Shown here: positions 49,148 through 58,534 of the stretch, piece by piece
How the letters are laid out: every line of letters begins with the position of its first letter
How positions within the stretch are numbered: position 1 is the stretch's first letter
Source: Imbricaverruca yamaguchii
Taxonomy: Eukaryota > Arthropoda > Thecostraca > Neoverrucidae
Direction: 5' to 3'
DNA: 64,000 bases
NCBI GenBank assembly: GCA_034440575.1
Contig: JAOTOL010000874.1
Location: 1-64,000 of the forward strand
Translations under genes and position numbers: made by a program
The notes under the pieces: generated by a model
Seen by the model: the letters and a program-made list of their open reading frames with translations, nothing else
Told to the model about the DNA's origin: nothing
The model's database searches: none

Positions 49148-49460
49148 GCAGCCTCACAACACACCGAACCAGAGCCTCAGCACTATAACGTCAGCAACCT
49201 CACAACACACCGAACCAGAGCCTCAGCACTATAACGTCAGCAGCCTCACAACACACCGAACAGAGCCTCAGCACTACAACGTCAGCAGCCCCACAGCACA
49301 CCGAACCAAAGCCTCAGCACTGCAGCGTCAGCAGCCTCACAACACACCGAACCAGAGCCTCAGCACTACGTCAACAACCTCACAACACACCGAGCCAGGG
49401 CCTCAGCACTATAACGTCAGCAGCCTCACAACACACCGAACCAGAGCCCCACACCACAAC
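49148..49460. repeat. 46-bp tandem repeat
   Basis: About seven units, each with GCCTCACAACACACCGAACC and AGAGCCTCAGCACT. Starts at 49,148, 49,194 and 49,240 show the exact 46-bp period; later units have small deletions. Confidence 0.93.
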
Positions 49461-49492
49461 GCTGGAGATCGCTCACCAAGAGGGGCTGGGGA

Positions 49493-49740
49493 CAGGGGCG
49501 GATCCAGAATACTGGCTCAGGTGCAAATTTGACAGTTTGCTTCCTCCTGTTTCGAAAAAAAACTCATGAGATTTGAGCCACTAACATTCGCTGGGTCTGT
49601 TAGGACAACACATATCTAATGAAACGTTCTTAAATTTCTAGAAAATATCATTTCGGTGGGACATATTGACAAAACAGGCCTCATTCATGGTAGGACGGGG
49701 ACATTGCCCTTTGCCCCCTGGGGGCGGCGGGGGGGCTTCG
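49493..49740 (+). mobile_element. Non-autonomous element starting CAGGGGCGGATCCAG
   Basis: The left end has the CAGGGGCGGATC sequence common to many animal DNA-transposon derivatives. The body resembles a segment near 56,480-56,680, which ends in CCCCCTAGATCCGCTCATG, the inverted counterpart of this terminus. The right boundary near 49,735 and the target-site duplication are not clear. Confidence 0.5.
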
Positions 49741-49857
49741 GGTCGGACAATTTTCGGATTGAGTGAAAAATGACAAATTAAAATTAACCAGATACCAAAC
49801 CAGGGGTACCGACCCCGACTTGCCCGGCATCTCCAGCCATGCCAATAACGAAGCCGC

Positions 49858-50040
49858 CAGTGTCCACCGCCAGTGTCCACCGCTGGTGTCCACCGCTTGC
49901 CGTGTGTCCACCGCTAGTGTCCACCGCTGGTGTCCAGTGTCCACGCTTGTCCACTGGTGCTGGTGTCCACCGCTGGTGTCCACCGCTGGTATGTACCGCT
50001 GGTTGCTGGTGTCCACCGCTGGTGTCCACCGTTGGTACTG
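49858..50040. repeat. 13-bp minisatellite (CCACCGCTGGTGT)n
   Basis: About 12 imperfect units with CCGCCAGTGT and CCGCTAGTGT variants. It follows the 12-bp and 46-bp arrays closely and is followed by a CTGGTG array. Confidence 0.88.
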
Positions 50041-50077
50041 GTGCTGTGTCCGTTCTGGTCACCTGGTGTCCACCGTT

Positions 50078-50148
50078 GGTACTGGTGCTGGTGCTGGTGT
50101 GCTGGTCTGGTGCTGGTGCTGGTGCTGGTGCTGGTGGCTGGTGGCTCG
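50078..50148. repeat. (CTGGTG)n microsatellite
   Basis: Short tandem tract of CTGGTG with two irregular units. Confidence 0.85.
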
Positions 50149-50451
50149 TGTCGGCAGGAGACAGGCTGAGCGGCATCAGCCAGCGGCTGAGGATGGCGGC
50201 GGCTTTCAGTCGCGCCTTGCTCGGGATCACGTGGGGGTCAGCTGTGTCAGCTGCCGAGGGGAATGGGGGGAATGGGGGGGTGCTTCGTGATGCGACGCGG
50301 CGCATGCCATCGCTGTCTTATTCCCTTGTATTTCAATTCAGAAGGCGGCACATCAATATGGCACCACAGCCATATCCGGTTGCTCAGCCACCAGGAGTAC
50401 ACAGGAGATTCGTTTTACGCTCACTTTTCCACTTTTTGAACTACCTTTTCG

Positions 50452-50467
50452 TCACGTGATCACGTGA
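50452..50467. promoter_or_regulatory. Palindromic double E-box
   Basis: TCACGTGATCACGTGA is a perfect 16-bp palindrome with two CACGTG E-boxes nine bases apart. No adjacent gene is recognised. Confidence 0.35.
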
Positions 50468-50522
50468 TCGCATGATCATTACCCAGAGTAGTAAAGTCAA
50501 GTCGTTTGCTAATGGTGCCACG

Positions 50523-50560
50523 TCTCAGAAAGCTATAGCGAAGACTATAGCTTTCTGAGA
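50523..50560. other. Perfect 16-bp-stem hairpin
   Basis: TCTCAGAAAGCTATAG, loop CGAAGA, then the exact complement CTATAGCTTTCTGAGA. The stem is too short for a canonical miRNA precursor by itself. It is not followed by a T tract that would suggest a Pol III terminator. Confidence 0.7.
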
Positions 50561-50589
50561 ACTATCATGGGAAAATGAGATTGTTGGTT

Positions 50590-52740
50590 GAGCACCGAGT
50601 GCCACGCCAGAACATTTGTCGGCTACATATGCTCAACCTATAATTGGAATACAATTTGCAAACTTAGACGTCGGCTGAGTTGCAAACTTAGCCAAAGTTT
50701 GGCAAATGTCGTCACAGCAGTCATCGGAACATCGCCCCCCCCCACCACCGACGGTAGAGGCTCCGGGAATGTGTGGGGAAAATCCTGCCTTGGTGACCGG
50801 CCAATATTCAGTTCTGCACCCAACAATGACAGAGACAAAGCCAAAAACAAAGGCAAAGGCCCAGCAAAGAAGTCTTGCTGCCATTGCGTGCTTGTAGCCT
50901 CCACGCCGAGTTCAGACTTCTATGTGCTCGTATGTCGTGAAGGTGCATTTTTGCCGCTGGCGCCATGCGTCAAGCTACCCAAGATGTAAATGGAGTGGAA
51001 ACAATGGAACTTTGAGTCAAGGCTACACTCCGCCTCCCCCAGAGCTTCATTTGTACGTCTTCTTCAGTTCCATTTATTAGCGTCTTGTTTGGAGGCTTCA
51101 GCCAACAGTAACTGGTAGCTTGTAGGGAACTAAGCGAAGGTGACAATAACGTTAAAAAACGTTCCTCCCAGCCTTACGGCGAAGTGTTGGAATTGAAAAA
51201 AATCCAATAACCGGTAGTCCCGTGTGCTCGGTTGGGCCAATGCGTACGCAAAATGCCCCAATACACGCCACTTTCACCAAACATAAATTATAAAGGCAAA
51301 GCGCTATCTGGCAAGCCTTCAATTGCTTTCGTAAGGGAAAAAAATTACCAACAACAGAACTAGAATATAAATGCTAATAATGCAGTGAAGTCGTTCATTC
51401 ATTCATATGGAAACATGTCGCGAACCAATAATTAAATCAGGAACTTTTCATAAATTTTCCCTTGATGTGGCTAGGCGTGACCGCTTAATGGCCCACGTGC
51501 TTTACTCATTCATGACATTCATCCGTGTCGTTTCCTGCACGGATGAAAGTCTCATTGGTCTCATTTTATGCATTCAATTATTTTCGCCAAGGCCAGGTGA
51601 AGAAGTGATTTTTCCCGTCAGCGCACCATTCGACCCACGTTGCCATATCACATGCAAATACCATTGTTTTTCGCCTCCGGTGAAAAAATACAGAACCAAC
51701 TTAATGTTCACCTAACTGGGTGACGTCATGGTGCAATCCTAAGCTTTCTGGCATGAATGCATCCATGGCACATAAACTTGACGACGGTCGTGCAATTATT
51801 GGTATATATTAGGTTATGGTAGGTCAGGTTGCTGCTACACCTACTATGTTCAAATATACACGGCCTGACCTTGCCAACCTCATCATCGGCCCGCAGCCTA
51901 CAGTTCATGGATGCATTCTGGTCAGGAAGGTTTGGTTGCACGATAATAGAAATTAAATTAGGTTAGCATGCATTTGGTGCTGTAGTTTTCGTAGAAGACG
52001 AAGACAAGTTCTGCGAAATTTATGTAAATGAAGTTTAATTCACAACATGCTACACGATCCTGACAGTGCCAAGGAGTACATTGGTAATACTATGTTCTAG
52101 TGAACAGTAACTGCGAGTCTTTCATCGTGCTTCGCGTTCTTTGGCTGGGGTGAGGAAAGGATTATGCCAAATGCAGGAATTCTGAGGTTCATTCCTTTGA
52201 TTATATCAGTGTAACTTTACTTTTGGATGATTTAAGGGCATACACTTGGAATACAAATGAAAAACTTGATGGACTTTTCTTGAGGGAAGCCTTCGCGGGA
52301 GTTAATTTTGGACCTGTGTGTGCTCCGGCAGCTACAATAGGATATACAACTTCGCCCCTGATCAGAGAGGTACAAGACTTCGAGAAAGATGCAATGATTA
52401 GAATAGGCTTCTGTGTTGTTGGACCACATATACTGTATTATATTAACAGCAACATTGTTAACTGTCAGCTACCTCTACCTTCCATCTCTCCTCCTGGAAA
52501 GCGTTTTCGCTGCTCTCCTTCACTCAAACAGGAACGTGACGCAATCCAACGAGTACAATCCCACCTCCGCTTTGCCAGTCATCGCCAGGTTATGTAGGTG
52601 TATGATTCACACTCGGCTCATGACTCAGCTGACGTATTACCCAAGCAGTACCTGTCGCTCCAGATTTCGGGTGATAAATCGGACAGCAGGATTTCGCTCC
52701 GGCCCATACCCTGAAGCGGCTCCGTATGTGATAACGCGAC
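50590..52740. other. Unique sequence with unassigned frames
   Basis: Plus-strand frames at 50,588-50,989, 51,407-51,715 and 52,223-52,597 (103-134 codons) are the longest. None has a domain I recognise, and no chain of splice sites joins them. They are recorded in case transcript data support one. Confidence 0.35.
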
Positions 52741-52756
52741 ACACGGCATCAATAGC

Positions 52757-53010
52757 GGCATGATGACCACACTTGTGACAGCTGAGACAGCTGAAGCCTT
52801 CGATGGAGGTATGATGGCCACACTTGTGACAGCTGAGACAGCTGAAGCCTTCGATAGAGGTATGATGACCACACTTGTGACAGCTGAGACAGCTGAAGCC
52901 TTCGATAGCGGCATGATGACCACACTTGTGACAGCTGAGACAGCTGATGCCTTCGATAGAGGTAGGATGTCCACGTTTGTGACGGCTCAGACATCTAAAG
53001 ATTTCGATGG
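52757..53010 (-). repeat. 51-bp tandem repeat, five units
   Basis: A 51-bp unit containing CACACTTGTGACAGCTGAGA repeats about five times. The period is 17 codons, so frames stay open. One minus-strand frame without a start codon reads CLSCHKCGHHTSIEGFS five times over, a Cys/His pattern that looks like a metal-binding knuckle. Two other minus frames and one plus frame are also open, so coding is unproven. Confidence 0.8.
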
Positions 53011-53276
53011 CATGGAGTCAAGGGGAGGGCATGGGAGATGAACGCGGAGTCAAGGGTATGTGAGCCGACGGGAGAGTGGGTGGGGGGTGGGGGTGGGGGT
53101 GAGTGGGGACAAAGGGGGCAGCGGCCACCCAACTTTGAACGAGCTTAACATTGAGTGTCATGTGCGCTCCACGTAAGTAATCGACTTCAAAATCGTCCTT
53201 GTTTCCCCTAAGTTTCAGGGAGTTCCAGTTCCACTGCATGGGACACACCTGTCTGTCAGAGAAGTAGGCTGAGATG

Positions 53277-53921
53277 CAGGCGCGCACCCAGGATTTTTCC
53301 ATGGGGGGCCCGGACCGAAAAGGGCACATGGCCGACTCCAAAAGGGCACTTTGTGGCCCGGCACACACTGGAAGGTTTGTTGACCGGGGAGGGGGGAGGG
53401 GGAGGGGAGAGGGGTGGACGTGAATTTCCCATGCCGCATAGCAGTGTCCTAAAATTACTTCACCATTAACTGTATGGATGAAGAAAGAAGTTGCTTGGGA
53501 ATAGTGAAAGATTGGAAGAAAATAAAGGATTGCCACTTAAGGATTAAAAAATCGGAATGCCTTTCACTTCAGTCACATGCATTTTACATTTTTTTAGTAG
53601 TCGTATGTATAATGTACGCCCACGCCTGTAGCAAAATTGAAAAAAAACCTAAGACAAGGATGAAATAGCACAATTCCATTAACTGTGAATTTCCAGGCCA
53701 CATGGTCAATTATTTTACACTGCCGCATAGGACAGGAAAGGGCACAGGGGAATGTCATTTTAGGCCAAATGGACAGTTTTGGGCCCAAAGGGCACAGGCG
53801 GGGCACATAAGACATTCCGTCCAAGAGGGCACTTTGCGGTCAGAAGGGCACTTTTGGCCAAAAGAGCACTTTGGTCTCATGGGGGGGGGCGGCTCCCTGC
53901 CCGCCCCCCGGTGCGCCTATG
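53277..53921. mobile_element. Non-autonomous hAT-like element, copy 2 (interrupted)
   Basis: Starts CAGGCGCGCACCCAGG and ends GGTGCGCCTATG, imperfect terminal inverted repeats. It is flanked by CTGAGATG (53,269-53,276) and CTGACATG (53,922-53,929), an 8-bp target-site duplication with one mismatch as expected for hAT elements. The body has the AAAGGGCAC units also present in copy 1 at 25,955. It is split by a second element at 53,442-53,722. There is no coding capacity. Confidence 0.75.
53442..53722. mobile_element. hAT-like MITE nested in copy 2
   Basis: A 281-bp insertion with ends CAGTGTCCTAAAATTA and TAATTTTA-like ATTATTTTACACTG. It is flanked by perfect 8-bp duplications CCGCATAG at 53,434-53,441 and 53,723-53,730. 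The paralogous sequence in copy 1 (about 26,117) reads straight through a single CCGCATAG, an empty site that proves the insertion. The 8-bp duplication and CAGTG ends fit hAT. Confidence 0.88.
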
Positions 53922-53929
53922 CTGACATG

Positions 53930-54960
53930 TGACAGATGACCGGTGGTTCACAATCTGGCTTCAGAAACGAGCTCAGTCAATTAATGATAGCTCCGTCCTA
54001 CCAGCAATATGCGGAATAATTCAAGGCTCAACATTAGGTTCTGTGCTCGTTTTTCTATCATATATAATGTGTCGCATAGCATAAAACTCTGGGCAATTCC
54101 TAAGCATGCCAATGACACACAGTTTTTTTTCGAACTGAGAAGCTTCGTCTAATACCTGAAGACTAAAAAGTCGCGTGGAAGCAAGTTTACTTTTCATTGG
54201 AATAGACGAACAATATCTTTAAAAAAAACATAAATGATTATGGATGAAATCACGCCGCCAAACTGTTTTCTACATGATTTATACAGCTACAGCAAAATTA
54301 TTTCAACTAGACCCGGTTTCCACCGATGCCGGTAAGCAGTGTTATCCCGTTCATTGACTGAAGGTATCTGCAAAGATTGTACGAATACTACAGGAGAACA
54401 ACAGGCAACCAGCAGTGAATGTGTGACTATCGTCATTGATGAAAGCGTCTTCGCGAACGAACTCGCATGCACTCGTATCTGCGAATGTTTCAGTCAGCAT
54501 CGAGCGTTCCCTGTGCCGCCCTTACTGCCATCTAGCGATCATTCAATGAAGCAATAGTTGTATAATTTCATGTGATGCAATAGCAGCTTTGTGGTGCCAG
54601 GAATGTCAGGCCAGGAAGCACTTTAAAAAAGTGATTTCATGTACAGAGGCGCAGCCATGGGCGACCGCCCCTCCCTCTTTGTAACCAAAAATGTACTACC
54701 TGAAATGATTCATTTTTAGATGCTCATCACCCGAAAACAAAAACGTTCTGCGCGTTTCGCGCGTCGAAAGCATTCTAGCTGCTTCGTGACATTGTGTTTG
54801 GTCGGGCCCTCACAAGAAAATCCTGGCTGCGACACTGCCGATGCATAGCAACTATGAGTATGGCAATCATGCATAACAACCATAGGAACAGGGGGCCAAG
54901 GGCGATTATCGAATTCACAACGTGTTTTGCCACCCCACTCTTTTTGAGGCGCCAAGGAAC
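53930..54960. other. No gene recognised
   Basis: Unique sequence with short frames of no known family. A possible MITE edge (GAGGCGCAGCCATGGGCGAC) at about 54,645 lacks a partner. Confidence 0.4.
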
Positions 54961-55045
54961 GTCTAAAATAGACGTCCTAGGTCTTCTTTACGTCTACGAA
55001 CGTCTAGAAACGTCCTACGTCAAAGACGTAAGACTACGTCTTTGA
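54958..55045. repeat. ACGTC-rich hairpin cluster
   Basis: ACGTC or its complement occurs about ten times. TCAAAGACGTA at 55,020-55,030 pairs exactly with TACGTCTTTGA at 55,035-55,045 across a 4-nt AGAC loop. A second, shorter palindrome ACGTCTAAAATAGACGT lies at about 54,959-54,975. Confidence 0.7.
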
Positions 55046-55147
55046 TAGCAACGCACCTTAAGAAGCGCAATAGTCGTTCACGGTTCTGGCAATAGACAGG
55101 GCACGTGTCATCCGGGCTGACGACAGCGCAGTCTACTCGGCCACGTG

Positions 55148-55398
55148 TACGACAGGTGGCAGCACGTGTTCGACAGGTGGCAGCACATGTCCGACAGGTG
55201 GCAGCACGTGTCTGACAGGTGGCAGCACACGTCCGACAGGTGGCAGCACGTGTCCGACAGGTGGCAGCACGTGTCCGACAGGTGGCAGCACGTGTCCGAC
55301 AGGTGGCAGCACGAGTCCAAAAGATGGCAGCACATGCCAGGCACATGGCAACATATGTCCGACAGGTGGCAGCACGTGTCCGACAGGTGGCACGGCCG
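55148..55398. repeat. 21-bp minisatellite with an E-box per unit
   Basis: About 12 units of GTGGCAGCACGTGTCCGACAG. Most units contain CACGTG. The 21-bp period keeps every frame open as 7-residue repeats (for example DRWQHVS and CCHLSDT), so the frames crossing it are not genes. Confidence 0.94.
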
Positions 55399-55621
55399 GT
55401 GTCCGGTCTCCACCTCAGCTCGGTGAACAGTTCTGCATGCCCGTCCGCCACGGGCACGGCTGGCACGAGCCGACTGCGCTCGGGCAGCCCGTCAGACGGC
55501 GACCAGGTGGAAGTTCGGCGAGCTTCTACTTGGTTGCCGAATGACGGCGTGCCACGTGGAAGCTCGCCACCCAGCCAGTACTCGCCGCCACTCGGGCTGT
55601 GTGGCGAGTACCGGGCTCAGG

Positions 55622-55996
55622 TTGTTCGTTGTTTATCGGGTGCCTCGCGACACGCTGTGTGCACGATCACGGCTAATGGCGCCGTCCAGACTGTTTCGCC
55701 GGTGGGCCGCGGGACTGGGAAATGTCCCGAGCGGGGTGCGGATGGCCGAGTGGTTAAGGTGTCGGGCTATGGGTACCAAAGGTCCCGGGTTCGACTCTAG
55801 CGCCAGTCAGGACATTTCCCAATCCCGCGGCCCACTGGCGAAACAGTGTGGGCGGCGCCATTAGCCGTGAATGTGCATAAAGTGTGTCGTGAACCAACCA
55901 ATAAACAAACAAACAAATGTCCCGAGCGGCGCGAGTGTTGGACCCGGGACCTCGTTATCCAGAGCTCAACACCTTAACCACTCGGCCATCCCCGCC
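55622..55996 (-). mobile_element. Older tRNA-derived SINE, split by a younger copy
   Basis: The minus-strand SINE has its tRNA-like head at 55,996-55,930 (GGATGGCCGAGTGGTTAAGG) and its body at 55,719-55,648, with an AT-rich ATAAACAAC tail near 55,630. The two halves are separated by the plus-strand SINE at 55,735-55,914 and one copy of the duplicated target. Removing the insertion restores a continuous body beginning GCTCGGGACATTTCCC. Confidence 0.82.
55735..55914 (+). mobile_element. Younger tRNA-Ser/Leu-like SINE nested in its own family
   Basis: Head GGATGGCCGAGTGGTTAAGG with B box GGTTCGACTC, body with GGACATTTCCCAATCCCGCG, and an AATAAACAAACAAAC tail. It is flanked by perfect 15-bp duplications AAATGTCCCGAGCGG at 55,720-55,734 and 55,915-55,929. 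Because the two copies are in opposite orientation, their bodies form an ~82-bp inverted repeat of about 88% identity around the head. Confidence 0.88.
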
Positions 55997-56053
55997 GCTG
56001 CCGTCACTCGGGCCCGGCCCGGCCTCACTTCAGTCATCTGTCCATGTGTCGCC

Positions 56054-56224
56054 AGGGGGCGAGTAGTCTGTGGGTAGGTTGCCCGTCTCACAATCGAAAG
56101 GCTGTCGGTTCGAGTCTCACCTGTCGCTACTCTTCGCCCGCGACCAATCGGCGTGAGAGATTGGCGACGCTGCATGGCTCAACGGTCGATGCTTCGCAAA
56201 ACCAACAACCAACCAACCAATCCG
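56054..56224 (+). mobile_element. tRNA-derived SINE, Val-like head family
   Basis: Same family as 25,063-25,231: CTCACAATCGAAAGG, GGTTCGAGTCTC, body CGACCAATCGGCGTGAGAG and a tail of AACC units. It is flanked by 9-bp duplications TGTGTCGCC at 56,045-56,053 and 56,225-56,233. Confidence 0.88.
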
Positions 56225-56279
56225 TGTGTCGCCGCCGTCGCTGCCAGGTCGGCGACCTCGTCGACGGCGACGGGTCGAC

Positions 56280-56440
56280 GGCAACGGACAGCGGTGACGT
56301 CAGCCGTGACGTCCACAGCGGTGACGTCAGCATGGCGTTCAGCGGCTCCGCGGCTCCTGCGCCCAGCAACGTAGAAGAGCCACAGGGGAAGTGGGGACGG
56401 GTCACGCCTGGTGCCATTTCCCACGGGTGTTGCCACTGAT
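56280..56440 (+). promoter_or_regulatory. GC-rich segment with three CRE-like sites before an ATG
   Basis: GGTGACGTCAGC occurs twice and GTGACGTCC once within 45 bp (about 56,292-56,332), directly followed by CAGCATGGCG in a good start context. The frame (MAFSGSAAPAPS...) runs 36 codons. This is the layout of a CRE-driven first exon, but no downstream exon can be identified. Confidence 0.3.
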
Positions 56441-56479
56441 GTCATTGTAAGCGTGGCGCCGGACTAGAGTGTCTCTACA

Positions 56480-56685
56480 GGTGGGAGCCTTTCGTGTGGA
56501 GTGGGCGCCTTCGTCTGAATTAGTGATCTTTTCTAATAAATGTAAATAAATAAGTAATAATACTTAAATCATTATAATAAATGTTCTTAGATTTCGTGAA
56601 AATGGCATTGCATGTCGCCAAATTCGGCCTTCTTCGAGTGTGGGGTACGACCTGTCGCCCCCTAGATCCGCTCATGTATAGCCGG
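56480..56685 (-). repeat. Dispersed CAGGGGCGGATC-type element, fragment
   Basis: Read on the minus strand it starts GAGCGGATCTAGGGGGCGAC and shares its body with the element at 49,493. The left boundary is unclear. Confidence 0.45.
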
Positions 56686-56984
56686 GTATTTGTAAATGAT
56701 TGAAGGGGCGGTCGCTAACCAGCCCGTATTATGGACACTAACTCTCGATTATGCTCCCACAGCCAGCGGTGAAGATGGCAGATGGATAAAAAGCATGCAA
56801 TTGGCGCTTGCGCATGTGCCGGCGCATTAAAAATGACACTGTATCATTTGGAGGGGACATTTTGTTCCGGGAAGTGTTTGCGCTAGGATTTGCGCCAGGG
56901 AGGGGAGGGGACGGATTTGGAGGTTCACGCTTACCCCATTAAAAATGCCAAGATTTTAACCATCATTTTTTTAGAAGGGGCAAT

Positions 56985-57110
56985 CTTCATTATTTAATTA
57001 AATAATTCGTAACCAACTTAATTGTCCCGTAGAGAAGGAGGGACAGGGGGCATATCTACCACCATCGTTTCTGAGTCACCGGATTTGAACCCCAACTTCC
57101 CCATCCGGTT
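56985..57110 (-). repeat. Dispersed repeat, copy 2
   Basis: Inverted partner of 22,196-22,312, sharing GGTGACTCAGAAACGATGG on the minus strand and the AT-rich continuation. Confidence 0.55.
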
Positions 57111-58059
57111 CGAAGGATTTATTTTGGTATCTCTTTATAAGTTGCCTCACACTGCTGAAATTACATCTGTAGTGGAATGTGGTGTTTAGTGGACAACCAA
57201 AGGAATGACGTCATACATTTCTTAATTGGCGAGTGACAACAAGAAGCTAATGTCCCTGCGAGGTAGTCTCATATTTCGGTTTTCTATTTTACTTTGATGA
57301 TTTATCTCCAGGGCGGATATAAATTGGCATAAATTGACGTCGAAGGGTCGACTTCAATATTTTTTGGGGGAGTGGGGGAATACGTAGCAGTGGCCTACTG
57401 GCGGTCCACTTTATCCCGTCCCATGAATACATGCTGCGACAAAAGCTATGCGTCTTTATCGTTAAGAAATTCAGTATTCGGATGTAGGCATGTTAGTCGA
57501 TATACGGCAATTAAGCATGCTAATTGATAAAGCCAACCGCTATAGGCTATGCGTATTTTATGAATCAACTGGCACAGATCACAAGTGAACTCATCATCAT
57601 CCTTCTTCACACAAGCAGACATGTCATAAGCCCGTTGCTTGCGCTGGCAGCAGCGAGCCCAATTTTCTCCCTCCACGGATGGAGAAAATGACTCGGTACA
57701 GCACAGGTATACCGTATCGCTACGGCCTTCTTCAATCCACTGGTCACTTGCATGCCCGTTGCGCTCCATTTTCCTTCTTTTTCTAGTCTGCTTCTCGCTT
57801 TCTTCTTTTTGATTCTTGAACTGGCATAGGTTTTCTCCTGGTTTTCCTTTTCTTTTCGTCAACTTTCTTCTCGAGCCCACTCTTGCATGGTGAACTAGTC
57901 AAGATCACATACTTGCTCTTTCTTCCTCCCCTCTTTGCTGTCCCTTGAGCCTGACACCTGAGTTGTAGACTTGGCATGATTTGCTCCGGTGGAATTTGAA
58001 GAGTCGACGTGCTTTGGCCTGGAACAGCCGAGGGAGAGTTACAGTGTGCAGTGATTGAG

Positions 58060-58510
58060 ACTGCGTGCTGTTGCGGTTGATCCGTGACCTCGGGTGAGGC
58101 CGGGCGCTGCCTCAACTGATCCGTGACCCCAGCTGAGGCCGAGCGCTGCCTCAACTGATCCGTGACCCCGGCTGGAGATGCGCCGTTCTCCGTCTGGCCG
58201 ATGGCCTCGGCTGGGCCTGTTCCATCTGTGACCCCGGCTGGGGATGTGCTCTGTTCCATCTGATCCGTACCCCGTGGGGTGGTTTTTTTTTTTTGATCCG
58301 TGACCTCGGCTGGGGCTGCGCGCTGTTCCATCTGATCCGTGACCTCGGCTGTGGATGTGCTCTGTTCCATCTGATCCGTGACCTCGGCTGGGGATGTGCT
58401 CTGTTCCATCTGATCCGTGACCTCGGCTGGGGCTGCGCGCTGTTCCGTCTGATCCGTGACCTCGGCTGGGGCTGCGCGCTGCTCCGTGTGATCCGTGACT
58501 TCGGCTGGCG
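58060..58510 (-). repeat. 39-bp minisatellite within the transposase C-terminal region
   Basis: About ten units of 39 bp, each encoding a variant of AEVTDQTEQRAAP on the minus strand. The unit includes the conserved APAEVTD motif of the transposase, so it arose by in-frame tandem duplication of transposase sequence. One unit carries a T homopolymer (58,286-58,295) that alters its reading. Confidence 0.9.
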
Positions 58511-58534
58511 CATAGTCCTCATCGCAAAACACGT

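Noticed and set aside
55020..55800. Frames of up to 193 residues across the 21-bp array
   Set aside because: The 21-bp period keeps every frame open; the extension runs into SINE sequence.
55734..55803. Possible functional tRNA-Ser or tRNA-Leu gene
   Set aside because: The anticodon and T stems do not pair well, there is no long variable arm, and flanking duplications mark it as a SINE head.
55648..55889. Foldback transposon with ~82-bp inverted repeats around a tRNA
   Set aside because: A 15-bp duplication shows a simple nested SINE insertion in opposite orientation.
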